Shown here one piece after another: positions 1-6,424 of a stretch of DNA of 8,621 bases. Each line of letters opens with the position of its first letter. Positions within the stretch are counted from its first letter, which is position 1. The position numbers and the translations under genes are program-made. The notes under the pieces are model-generated. The model saw nothing but the letters and a program-made list of their open reading frames with translations, was not told where the DNA came from and did not search any database. Source of the DNA: an uncultured Anaerolineales bacterium (GTDB lineage: Bacteria > Chloroflexota > Anaerolineae > Anaerolineales > Villigracilaceae); NCBI GenBank assembly GCA_937928015.1, contig CALFXA010000139.1, positions 1 through 8,621 of the forward strand. Direction: 5' to 3'.

Positions 1-2
1 CG

Positions 3-524
3 GTCCCGTCACCGACCACCACCTCTTCCCCGACCCCCGAACCAACCCTGACCGCGACGCCGCTGCCGCCGCTCGAATTGCCCACGCTGATACCCAGCCC
101 GCCACCGCTGGAAGTGTGGGACGGCCTGCCGACCTATCTGGGTGACTCGCAGCCTGGTTACTATTTCCGCGTGAAATACAACCCCGAGTTGTGGGCGCTG
201 ACCACCGACCAGTTCGGCATGCCCGCGCTGGCGCATCGCAAGATCGAATACTGCATGCTCACACCCACGGCAGGGCGCGGACTTCCGCCCAACGTGCGCG
301 TCGAACACGATGTGGTTTACATCGACGGCCTGACCTATGACGTGGCGATGGCCTACGTCAACGAGGCGCTGGCCTTCATCACTTATCAGGGCAGCAACGG
401 GACCATTTACACGGGCTTTCAACTCGACTTTCAAGGCTTGAGCGATGAGTGCCGCGCCGACGCGTTGGCGGTGCTCTCCACGCTGCAGGCCGTTCCCATT
501 TCACAGGCTACGCCCCAACCCTAA
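3..524 (+). CDS. Thr/Pro-rich probably exported protein, C-terminal part (5' end outside window)
   Basis: The reading frame is open from the left edge to a TAA at 522-524, so this is the 3' end of a longer gene. The first 35 or so visible codons are a Pro/Thr/Ser-rich linker ([16 protein letters not shown] and following). A compact domain of about 110 residues follows, beginning around [10 protein letters not shown]. It contains two cysteines (codons 252-254 and 450-452) that could form a disulfide, and it ends in a helix-like stretch ([16 protein letters not shown]). A TTG at 78-80 could formally serve as a start, but it would cut the linker in half and no ribosome site precedes it, so I treat the gene as partial. 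The linker style matches that of the secreted peptidase encoded 17 bp downstream, suggesting that both products work outside the membrane and are co-transcribed. I do not recognise the C-terminal domain and assign no function. Confidence 0.75.
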   Translation, partial: VPSPTTTSSPTPEPTLTATPLPPLELPTLIPSPPPLEVWDGLPTYLGDSQPGYYFRVKYNPELWALTTDQFGMPALAHRKIEYCMLTPTAGRGLPPNVRVEHDVVYIDGLTYDVAMAYVNEALAFITYQGSNGTIYTGFQLDFQGLSDECRADALAVLSTLQAVPISQATPQP

Positions 525-530
525 CGCCGC

Positions 531-537
531 GGGGAGG
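531..537 (+). promoter_or_regulatory. Ribosome binding site deciding the TTG start of the M23 gene
   Basis: GGGGAGG lies four bases before the TTG at 542. The frame is open further upstream to an ATG-like position near 449, but that would overlap the previous gene by 76 bases and place about 31 odd residues before an otherwise clean signal peptide. The purine-rich site and the signal peptide together favour 542. Confidence 0.7.
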
Positions 538-541
538 ATTC

Positions 542-2701
542 TTGACTCGGCTCAATCGTTTCATTGTTGCCATCTTGATCGTCGGGGGGACGCTGCTCGG
601 CGTGCACGCGGCCCTGGCCCAGCCCGCCTCTGCGGCCGTCGAGCCGTTCCTGTATCCGCCGTTTCCCGGCAGCGCGTCGCAATCCTCGATCTTCGATCAC
701 ACCTCCCCGAACTACAGCTTCGACGACAACCGCATCGTGACCTTCAACGGGAACACGGCGTATAAGAATTGTCCCTCGCCGCAGCCTGCAGGCGCGCGTC
801 CGCCGGGCGGCATCTGCGACGCAGGCTACAACATCTACTGGTCGTACAGCCTGGGGGATTGGGTGGCTTACAACGGTCACGACGGCATCGACTATGGCAT
901 CTCGTACCGCCCCGTCTATGCCGCCGCCGACGCGGATCAGGTGGTCTATGCGGGCTGGTGGGACCCGCAGAATCACAGCTCCAACGTGGGTATCTATGTG
1001 CGCCTGCATCACTCGAACGGCTACACCACGCTCTACGGTCACATGAGTTCCGTCGCCGTGCAGGCCTGCTCCACGCCTGGCTGCATCTACCTCTCGCATG
1101 GCGAGATGATCGGCATCAGCGGCACGACGGGCAACTCATCGGGACCGCATCTGCACCTACAGGTCCGCAACCCCGCGCTCAAGGTGGTGGACCCGTACGG
1201 CTGGTCAGGTTCGGGTGCAGACCCGTGGACCTACAACCAGCCGCAGTCGCTGTGGATCTCCTACCCTTCGATGATCTATTACGGCGCGCAGATCCTGCCT
1301 TCGGGTGATCCCCTGGCCGTACCGTCCGCGCCGATAGGTGGCTTCGTCATCGACGACGGCAGCACGGGCTTCACTGAGAATCCGCCCAATTGCTGGATGC
1401 TCGCCAGCACGGTCAGCGCCACCAACGGGGTCATGCGTTATACCAAACCGCGCCTGGGCTCGCCGACCTGCACGGGCATCTGGGGCTTCCCAGCCAATGC
1501 GGCCATGGGCGTGTACGCGGTCTACATCCGCATCCCCGCCATCAAGGCTACTTCGCAGGGGGCGGTGTACACGCTGCATCACGCGGGCGAGGACGATCAG
1601 GTGGTCATCAACCAGGATGTCTTCCCCAACAATTTTTACGTGACCGATGGCTGGGTTTACGTGGGTAAGTACATCTTCAATGGCAACGGCGCGGAGTATG
1701 TGCAGTTGACCAACCGCACGCAGGACCAGTCCGATACGGTGGGCAGTCTGGAACTGGGCGCGGACGCCGTGCGCTTCGTGCTGCTCGGCGACTCGACTCC
1801 CACCCCGCCGCCGATCCTCACCTCCACTCCCACGCGCACCGCCACCAACACCTTCACCGCGACGGTCACGCGCACGCCGACCTTCACGGGTACCCCCACG
1901 AAGACCTTCACCCCGACCTTCACGCGTACCCCAACGAAGGCCCCGACCCTTACGTTCACGCCCACGCCGAGCAAGACGCCCACCGCGTCCCGCACGGCCA
2001 CGTCCACGCGCACCCCGACGAACACGTACACGCCGACGAATACACGGACGCCGACCTTTACGCCCACGTCCACGTTCACGCCGACGGCCAGCAGGACCCC
2101 GACCGCTTCGCGGACACCCACCAACACGCGGACCTTCACGCCGACCCGTACCCCGACGAACACCCGCACCCCGACCTTCACGCCGACGGCCACGTTCACG
2201 CCCACACCCAGTAAGACGCCGACGGCTTCGCGCACTCCGACCGCTACCCGAACCCCGACGGCCACGCGGACGCCGCGTCCCACGGCCACGCCGCAGTATA
2301 CGGAGGTCAAGGTCTATTTCGTGGATGCGGCACGCTACAACGCGGGGAGCCCGCCGTATGAAGTCTTCGGCAAACGCTGGGCGCCGTCCAATGCGTTGTA
2401 TGCCACCGTGTTGACCGAGTATTTCAAGGGTCCAGGCCTGACCGAGAAGAACGATTACGGTTGGATCGCCTTGTACAACGGTTATACAGGCTACTCCAAA
2501 GTCGAGGTCTCCAACGGCATCGCGCGCGTCTTCCTGAAAGGTACCTGCGATCACAGCGGCGCGACGTACACCATCGCGGACCTGCTGCGCGCCAGCCTCA
2601 AGCAATTCAGCGCAGTCCAGTATGTGAAGATCTATGAGAACAACGTGACCCAGGACCCTGACGGTTTGAGCGATTCCATCCCTGCGTGTTTACAGCCTTA
2701 G
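542..2701 (+). CDS. Secreted M23 (LytM-type) metallopeptidase with golvesin-like, Thr-Pro linker and GerMN-like domains
   Basis: Predicted 719 residues from the TTG at 542, exported. Residues 1-26 form a signal peptide (RLNR, then a hydrophobic run ending in ALA before QP). An M23 zinc-peptidase domain lies at about 105-220. It shows the HxxxD motif (H113, D117), the YGH motif (H167) and HLH (H203, H205) in a [10 protein letters not shown] context, so all expected metal and catalytic ligands are present. Such enzymes cut peptidoglycan cross-bridges or other Gly-rich peptides. Residues about 267-416 ([34 protein letters not shown]) resemble the golvesin C-terminal/xanthan-lyase CBD-like fold, a likely binding module. 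Residues 419-585 are a Thr-Pro linker. Residues 586-719 look like a GerMN domain ([36 protein letters not shown]). Cysteine pairs (176/181 and two in the C-terminal domain) fit an extracellular location. The M23 call is firm; the golvesin and GerMN calls come from motif memory and are moderately sure. Confidence 0.88.
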   Translation: MTRLNRFIVAILIVGGTLLGVHAALAQPASAAVEPFLYPPFPGSASQSSIFDHTSPNYSFDDNRIVTFNGNTAYKNCPSPQPAGARPPGGICDAGYNIYWSYSLGDWVAYNGHDGIDYGISYRPVYAAADADQVVYAGWWDPQNHSSNVGIYVRLHHSNGYTTLYGHMSSVAVQACSTPGCIYLSHGEMIGISGTTGNSSGPHLHLQVRNPALKVVDPYGWSGSGADPWTYNQPQSLWISYPSMIYYGAQILPSGDPLAVPSAPIGGFVIDDGSTGFTENPPNCWMLASTVSATNGVMRYTKPRLGSPTCTGIWGFPANAAMGVYAVYIRIPAIKATSQGAVYTLHHAGEDDQVVINQDVFPNNFYVTDGWVYVGKYIFNGNGAEYVQLTNRTQDQSDTVGSLELGADAVRFVLLGDSTPTPPPILTSTPTRTATNTFTATVTRTPTFTGTPTKTFTPTFTRTPTKAPTLTFTPTPSKTPTASRTATSTRTPTNTYTPTNTRTPTFTPTSTFTPTASRTPTASRTPTNTRTFTPTRTPTNTRTPTFTPTATFTPTPSKTPTASRTPTATRTPTATRTPRPTATPQYTEVKVYFVDAARYNAGSPPYEVFGKRWAPSNALYATVLTEYFKGPGLTEKNDYGWIALYNGYTGYSKVEVSNGIARVFLKGTCDHSGATYTIADLLRASLKQFSAVQYVKIYENNVTQDPDGLSDSIPACLQP
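1952..2296 (+). repeat. Thr-Pro linker with 40-residue (120-bp) higher-order tandem repeat
   Basis: Within the linker of the M23 protein, a 40-codon unit starting TFTPT(P/A)S(K/R)TPTASRT recurs at 1952-2071 and 2072-2191. A third, degenerate 35-codon copy lies at 2192-2296. The first two units end in nearly identical [11 protein letters not shown](S/A). The linker as a whole (about 1796-2296) is almost entirely Thr-Pro with Arg, Asn, Ser, Phe and Lys, so it should be extended and positively charged. Synonymous third positions differ between copies, so the duplication is not recent. Strings of this kind are typical spacers between extracellular domains. Confidence 0.8.
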
Positions 2702-2713
2702 AAAGGAAAAAGT

Positions 2714-3037
2714 ATGTCCACTGCCCCCAAGGCCCAAGTCCTCGACCTGGCCGACCTGGCGCAATACCAGGAAGGTTCGGTCGTCAGCCGCCAGATCACC
2801 AAAGCGGAGGCTGGCAACGTCACGCTGTTTGCCTTCGACGCGGGACAGGAACTCTCCGAGCACACCGCTCCGTTCGACGCCCTGGTCCACATCCTGGACG
2901 GCGAGGCGGAGGTCCGCATTTCGGGCCAGCCGTTCCAGGTCCATGCGGGACAGGCCATCCTCTTGCGTGCCAACGAGCCGCACGCGCTCAAAGCCACGGC
3001 GCGTTTCAAGATGTTGCTGACGATGATCCGCGCGTAG
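2714..3037 (+). CDS. Small single-domain cupin protein
   Basis: A 107-residue protein, probably cytoplasmic, with one cupin barrel. AAAGGA at 2702-2707 lies six bases before the ATG, and the gene starts 12 bp after the stop of the peptidase gene, so it is probably in the same transcript. Motif 1 is visible as GQELSEHTAPFDALVHILDG (44-63) and motif 2 as the stretch around LLRANEPHALKA (83-94). The usual HxH pair of motif 1 is reduced to H50-T-A52 and the Glu is replaced. H59 and H90 remain as possible ligands, so metal binding may be altered or lost. The 'EHTAPFDALV..LDGEAEV' style is shared by a common family of short bacterial cupins with no assigned reaction. It could bind a small ligand or sense metal or redox state; no specific function is supported. 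Confidence 0.85.
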   Translation: MSTAPKAQVLDLADLAQYQEGSVVSRQITKAEAGNVTLFAFDAGQELSEHTAPFDALVHILDGEAEVRISGQPFQVHAGQAILLRANEPHALKATARFKMLLTMIRA

Positions 3038-3078
3038 AAAAAATACAGCGCCCAAGCGAACCTCCGCTCGGGCGCTGT
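3036..3078 (-). terminator. Intrinsic terminator for the minus-strand membrane-protein gene
   Basis: A 14-bp stem with one A-C mismatch (3045-3058 with 3065-3078) encloses a six-base loop. Read on the minus strand it is followed by A and then six T, overlapping the cupin stop codon on the other strand. Read on the plus strand it has no T run after it (CGATTCTCTC). It should therefore stop leftward transcription strongly and rightward transcription weakly. It begins about 20 bases past the stop codon of the minus-strand gene. Confidence 0.85.
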
Positions 3079-3097
3079 CGATTCTCTCGAAACGGGA

Positions 3098-3865
3098 TCA
3101 AGAGTCGGGGCGGATGACGATGCTGTTCTGGTCGAAGAATTTCGTGATGCGGGTGCGGTAGGGGTTCAGGAGTCCCAGGTGGGTTACCATCAGCACGGAA
3201 AAGGTCAGCATGGCAAAGAAAAAGACCAGGTCGCCCACCAGGAACCAGCCGCCTTTGGCGTTACTGGTGAATACATAGCGGACCACGATCAGCCCCAACT
3301 GGCCGAGGTTGATGACCAGCAGCGGGACGGCAAAGGGCCGCAGGTCATGTTCCTCCAATATCAGGTGCAGACCCACCACCACCGCCAGTCCCGCCGCAGT
3401 GATTAACAGGTAGGCTATATAGTGCGGGAAATCATAGCCCTGTTTGAAGAGGCGTTGCAGGATGGTGATATACAAGCCGCTGGTCCCTAGCAGGGAAGCC
3501 CAGGTGTAGATTTTGATGACGGTCGGGAGGATCAGGTTTCCGTAGACGCGGATCGAGATTACCGCCGAGAGCCAGCCGAAGACGTAGGCCAGTCCCAGCA
3601 CCGTGGCTTTCGCCCACATGGTTTCCATGTTGCTGAACAACCCTTCCCCAAAAATATCCAGGATCAGTTTGGCGCCACCGCCCAGGGCGGCCGTCAGCGC
3701 GCCGATGCTGAGAATCAGGGTCAGCACGCTCAACAGTCCGCGCTGGGAGACTTTACCTTTCATGGACGGGCGCGGCGTGGTGGGAGTCGGCGGCAGGGGC
3801 CTTTCCACGGGCGTCGGCTGGACGAAGGGATAAACCTTGGGGAGGTTGTTCTTCTTATTGCTCAT
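3098..3865 (-). CDS. Six-helix membrane protein of unknown function
   Basis: A 255-residue protein starting at the ATG complementary to 3863-3865, with GGCAGGA just upstream as ribosome site. The N-terminus is hydrophilic and Pro-rich (about residues 17-34, PTPVERPLPPTPTTPRPS), followed by basic residues (MKGKVSQR), suggesting a cytoplasmic tail. Six hydrophobic segments follow at about 44-72, 86-107, 111-135, 147-169, 177-200 and 206-231. The short C-terminal tail is polar. No catalytic or transport motif stands out. The gene lies 45 bp downstream of the TPR-like gene on the same strand, and I see no good promoter in the gap, so the two may be co-transcribed. The function is unknown; it could be a small integral membrane partner of other envelope proteins, but nothing in the sequence decides this. 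Confidence 0.8.
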   Translation of the reverse strand: MSNKKNNLPKVYPFVQPTPVERPLPPTPTTPRPSMKGKVSQRGLLSVLTLILSIGALTAALGGGAKLILDIFGEGLFSNMETMWAKATVLGLAYVFGWLSAVISIRVYGNLILPTVIKIYTWASLLGTSGLYITILQRLFKQGYDFPHYIAYLLITAAGLAVVVGLHLILEEHDLRPFAVPLLVINLGQLGLIVVRYVFTSNAKGGWFLVGDLVFFFAMLTFSVLMVTHLGLLNPYRTRITKFFDQNSIVIRPDS

Positions 3866-3910
3866 CGTGTCCTGCCATTCAGGGATGGGATCGTCTCTCC
3901 TGATATAGAC

Positions 3911-4396
3911 TTACGCCACGCGGATTCCGTTCCAGTCGCCGCTCTTCAATTCGGCGAAGAACGTCTCGCGGTCGTCGGTCTGCTGAATCTTTTCGCCCGC
4001 TTCCTTCGCTTTTTGCAGGAAGCGCTCCGCGTCGGCGCGTTCGCCTGCCACCGCGTGGGCACGGGCGACGGCTTCGTAGGCAAAGGCAAAATCGAAGTCC
4101 TGCATCTCGGCCTGGTTGGCGTGCAGAATTTCCGCGCAGCGATAGGCGTGCTTGAGGGCCTGCCTGCCCTCTCCCAGCACGGCATAGACACGGGCCAGCA
4201 GCCACTCGCCGCGCTGATGGCGCAGCGCCGTCCCCGTGGAGCGCCAATGGGCCAGGGAACAATGCGCGTAATCCACCATGCGCTCCTCTTCGTCCAGGGT
4301 TCGTTTGGGCTTTTCGAGCAATTCCCAGGTCTGGGAATGATAATCGACGGCAAAATAATGGTGTGCTTGTGAAATGGAGTAGGTTTTTTCTTCCAT
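3911..4396 (-). CDS. Small TPR-like helical protein
   Basis: A 161-residue soluble protein starting MEEKTYSISQAHHYFAVDYHSQTW, with no signal peptide. Two TPR-like helix pairs are visible at about 64-92 (LLARVYAVLGEGRQALKHAYRCAEIL) and 104-135 (FAYEAVARAHAVAGERADAERFLQKA), with the expected Ala/Gly/Tyr spacing. TPR units mediate protein contacts; no enzyme motif is present. The frame stays open across the divergent GNAT gene, but the promoter at 4458-4486 means translation must begin inside about 4451. ATG 4396 is the only standard start left in this frame. Its ribosome site is poor: AAAGGAGA occurs about 34 bases upstream instead. The acidic, Trp-containing N-terminus reads as real protein from ATG onward. 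The partner and pathway are unknown. Confidence 0.75.
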   Translation of the reverse strand: MEEKTYSISQAHHYFAVDYHSQTWELLEKPKRTLDEEERMVDYAHCSLAHWRSTGTALRHQRGEWLLARVYAVLGEGRQALKHAYRCAEILHANQAEMQDFDFAFAYEAVARAHAVAGERADAERFLQKAKEAGEKIQQTDDRETFFAELKSGDWNGIRVA

Positions 4397-4457
4397 GTGG
4401 GTGTCTGGCGCCCCAGGCAGGCTGGGTCGTCTCCTTTGAATGAGAGAGTCTGTCCAC

Positions 4458-4486
4458 ATTGTAGGGGATTTTGAGGAATGAGGCAA
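4458..4486 (-). promoter_or_regulatory. Promoter for the TPR-like gene
   Basis: On the minus strand TTGCCT (4486-4481) and TACAAT (4463-4458) are separated by exactly 17 bases, a sigma70-type arrangement. Transcription would begin near 4451, giving a leader of about 55 bases that contains AAAGGAGA. The -10 differs from consensus at one base, the -35 at two. Confidence 0.6.
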
Positions 4487-4510
4487 TGGGCGGATGAGAA
4501 TATGTGCCAG

Positions 4511-4516
4511 TATAAT
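4511..4516 (+). promoter_or_regulatory. Consensus -10 box directly before the GNAT gene
   Basis: A perfect TATAAT is followed by six bases and then the ATG at 4523, so a normal start site would fall on or next to the A of the ATG. No -35 resembling TTGACA lies at 16-18 bases upstream (the region is GC-rich, GGGCGG). This is therefore a -10-dominated promoter, or one needing an activator. See the finding on leaderless expression. Confidence 0.55.
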
Positions 4517-4522
4517 TTCGGC

Positions 4523-5353
4523 ATGGATACCTCTTCCTTTTCCCTGCAGCCTGCCTCTGACTTTCCTCTGGCCGATCTGGCCGACCTGTTGACGCGTAGT
4601 TTCGAGGGGTACTTCGTCCCGATCCGCATGGACGTCAGCGCCCTGTTGGGAATGATCCGCCGCGACTCGGTCGACCTGACCTGCAGCCGCGTCCTGCTGG
4701 CGAACGGTGAACCCGCCGCCCTGGCGTTGATCGCCCGCCGCGGGTCGGCCAGCCGATTGGCGGCGATGGGCGTGATCCCCGTTTGGCGGGGCAGGAGTGC
4801 AGGGTCCTGCATGGTGGAGCGGTTGATCGAGGAGGCCCGTCAGCGCGAGGAGCGGACCCTGTACCTGGAGGTCATCGACAGGAACGAGGCCGCCATCCGC
4901 CTGTACGAGAAATATGGCTTCCACAAAATGCGCAGGTTGTTTGGGTTTGCAGCTTCCGCACCTGCGGGACGGCCCGCCGCGTTGACCGAGGTGGAGATTC
5001 CCGAGGCGGCCGACCGCGTCATCCATCATGGATATGCTGAACTGCCCTGGCAATTGGCGGGTGAGACCCTGTCCCTGTTTGCCACGCCCTCACGCGCCTT
5101 CCGCCTCGACTCGGCCTATGCCGTCACCTCGACCCTGAGCGGCGGACACGTCTCACTCTGGTCGGTGCTGACGGAACCGCCCGCGCGCGGGCAGGGACAG
5201 GCGCGGCGTCTGTTGCGCGCTCTGTTTGCGGCCTATCCCAACAAGACCTGGCACGCCTCCGCACTCTTCCCCGAGGAGATGGGCGGCTTCTTCGAAAAGG
5301 CGGGATTTGTAAAAGAAGACCTGGGGCAGTTTCAAATGAAGCTGGAATTGTAA
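4523..5353 (+). CDS. Tandem GNAT-family N-acetyltransferase
   Basis: A 276-residue cytoplasmic protein. The N-terminal GNAT domain (about 5-145) shows motif A as VIPVWRGRSAG (84-94), the acetyl-CoA pyrophosphate loop, then LYLEVIDRNEAAIRLYEKYGF (113-133) with the conserved N121 and Y128. A second, more degenerate GNAT half (about 150-276) has PPARGQGQARRL (219-230) and FFEKAGF (256-262), giving a two-domain protein. GNAT enzymes move an acetyl group from acetyl-CoA to an amine; the substrate is not readable here. Starts at 4478 and 4502 are possible, but the first has its GAGGA touching the ATG and both lie upstream of or within the -10 box at 4511. ATG 4523 begins a typical GNAT N-terminus (MDTSSFSLQPASDFPLADLADLL). 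The gene is divergent from the TPR-like gene and ends in a strong hairpin terminator. Confidence 0.88.
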   Translation: MDTSSFSLQPASDFPLADLADLLTRSFEGYFVPIRMDVSALLGMIRRDSVDLTCSRVLLANGEPAALALIARRGSASRLAAMGVIPVWRGRSAGSCMVERLIEEARQREERTLYLEVIDRNEAAIRLYEKYGFHKMRRLFGFAASAPAGRPAALTEVEIPEAADRVIHHGYAELPWQLAGETLSLFATPSRAFRLDSAYAVTSTLSGGHVSLWSVLTEPPARGQGQARRLLRALFAAYPNKTWHASALFPEEMGGFFEKAGFVKEDLGQFQMKLEL

Positions 5354-5355
5354 AG

Positions 5356-5390
5356 AAAACATCCGAAGTCATGTGACTTCGGATGTTTTT
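5356..5390. terminator. Bidirectional intrinsic terminator between GNAT gene and ABC operon
   Basis: A perfect 15-bp inverted repeat (5356-5370 with 5375-5389) encloses the loop ATGT. The stem starts with four A and ends with T five times on the plus strand, so both directions have a U run after a GC-containing stem. It begins three bases after the GNAT stop and ends just before the ATPase stop at 5392, serving both convergent units. Confidence 0.93.
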
Positions 5391-5391
5391 G

Positions 5392-6291
5392 TCAGGCAGT
5401 TTCGAGGCTTTGCCCTGCATTCTTCATCAGCCAGACGTAGCCATCTTCCAGGCCAGGCTGCGACGGCTGGGCGGCCGTGTATCCGTTGATATTGGGGCCG
5501 ACGAGGCGGTACTGCGTCCCTTCGGCCAGGTGTAACATGGAGACGACGGTCAGGTCGTGGTTCGGCTTCTCCAGGCCCGACATGGTCAGGGTCCATACAT
5601 GACCTTCAGCAGCCTTCAAGATTTCGGCGGGGCTGCCGCGGAAGAGGATGCGTCCCTTGGCGAGCACGGCCAGGTCGCGGCAGGTCTGACCGATGTCTTC
5701 CACGATGTGAGTCGACAGCAGCACGACGCGATCCGCGGCCAGATTGACGAGTAGATTGCGGAAACGGATGCGCTCCTCGGGGTCGAGGCCCGCCGTGGGT
5801 TCATCCACGATGAGAATCTTCGGGTCGTTGACCAGGGCCTGGGCGATGCCGACGCGGCGCTTCATCCCGCCCGAGAAGCCTTTGATCTTGCGCTTCGCCA
5901 CATCACGCAGGCCGACCATCTCCAGCACCTCAGCCACACGTTTGTTCCGCCTGGATGAGTCATCCAAGCCTTTGAGGATCGCCATGTAATCGACAAATTG
6001 CTCGGCACTGAGTTCGGTGTACATGCCGAGTTCCTGCGGCAGATACCCGAGCATGGACTTGACCGCGTGCTTGCCCGCTTCGGTGGTGAGGTCGTGGCCG
6101 TCCACGCGGATGGAGCCGCTGCTGGGGTTGATGATGCCCGCCAGGATGCGCATGAAGGTGGTCTTGCCCGCGCCATTGGGCCCGAGCAGGCCGAACATGC
6201 CAGAGTTGATTTGCAGGTCCACGCCGTTGAGCGCGTGGACGGTCTTGCTGCCCGTGCCGTAGGTTTTGGTGAGTCCGGTGATTTGAATCAT
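5392..6291 (-). CDS. ABC transporter ATP-binding protein (ABC-2 export type)
   Basis: A 299-residue cytoplasmic ATPase that powers the membrane proteins encoded upstream. Start at ATG 6291 with AAAAGGA seven bases before it. The Walker A loop GPNGAGKTT is at 37-45, Q-loop Q86 in GYLPQELGMY, signature FSGGMKRR from 139, Walker B ILIVDEP at 159-165 with E164, D-loop AGLD at 167-170, and the switch His in STH at 195. All are intact, so it should hydrolyse ATP. Residues about 215-299 form the extra C-terminal region common in this exporter class, ending near LEDGYVWLMK. The form resembles ATPases of drug, bacteriocin or lipid ABC-2 exporters; the substrate is unknown. It is the last gene of the leftward operon, separated from permease A by a palindromic repeat. 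An upstream ATG at 6315 adds eight residues but lacks a ribosome site. Confidence 0.95.
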   Translation of the reverse strand: MIQITGLTKTYGTGSKTVHALNGVDLQINSGMFGLLGPNGAGKTTFMRILAGIINPSSGSIRVDGHDLTTEAGKHAVKSMLGYLPQELGMYTELSAEQFVDYMAILKGLDDSSRRNKRVAEVLEMVGLRDVAKRKIKGFSGGMKRRVGIAQALVNDPKILIVDEPTAGLDPEERIRFRNLLVNLAADRVVLLSTHIVEDIGQTCRDLAVLAKGRILFRGSPAEILKAAEGHVWTLTMSGLEKPNHDLTVVSMLHLAEGTQYRLVGPNINGYTAAQPSQPGLEDGYVWLMKNAGQSLETA

Positions 6292-6309
6292 GGGGATGTC
6301 CTTTTGGTT

Positions 6310-6420
6310 CGTCATTACGAGCCGCGTTTTTTTGCGGCGACACTTGCGCCGCGCGCCAGTGCGGTGAGCAATCCCATGATTTAGTAGGAGATTGCTCGGG
6401 CTCCGCCCTCGCAATGACGG
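6310..6420. repeat. Palindromic dispersed repeat, copy 1 (REP/MITE-like)
   Basis: The ends are inverted repeats: CGTCATTACGAG at 6310-6321 and CTCGCAATGACG at 6408-6419, differing at one position. An inner inverted pair GAGCAATC (6366-6373) and GATTGCTC (6390-6397) forms a second hairpin. It fills nearly all of the gap between permease A and the ATPase gene, and its left end stops five bases short of the ATPase ribosome site (6299-6305). The left arm is closely related to copy 2 at 7895. No coding potential is visible. In the operon mRNA it would fold into a long hairpin. Confidence 0.8.
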
Positions 6421-6424
6421 AAAA

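Noticed and set aside
449..541. Upstream extension of the M23 gene to 449
   Set aside because: It would overlap the preceding gene and place about 31 residues before a clean signal peptide; GGGGAGG supports the TTG at 542.
1796..2296. Possible CRISPR-like or non-coding tandem array in the Thr-Pro region
   Set aside because: The repeats keep the reading frame, vary at synonymous sites and have no spacer structure; they encode a protein linker.
1205..2605. Long minus-strand open frames of 466 and 217 codons across the peptidase gene
   Set aside because: They are antisense products of the Thr-Pro codon bias (repeats of Val-Gly-Val-Arg or Arg-Gly). The plus-strand frame has a signal peptide and recognisable domains.
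3866..3910. Promoter for the membrane-protein gene (TATATC-like element)
   Set aside because: Only four of six bases match the -10, and there is no -35 at a usable distance; co-transcription with the TPR-like gene is simpler.
4397..5053. N-terminal extension of the TPR-like gene across the GNAT gene
   Set aside because: The open frame is antisense to GNAT motifs, and a promoter for the TPR-like gene lies at 4458-4486, downstream of most of it.
6292..6424. Separate promoter for the ATPase gene inside palindromic repeat copy 1
   Set aside because: On the minus strand I found no -10 and -35 pair with sensible spacing; the sequence is accounted for by the repeat.
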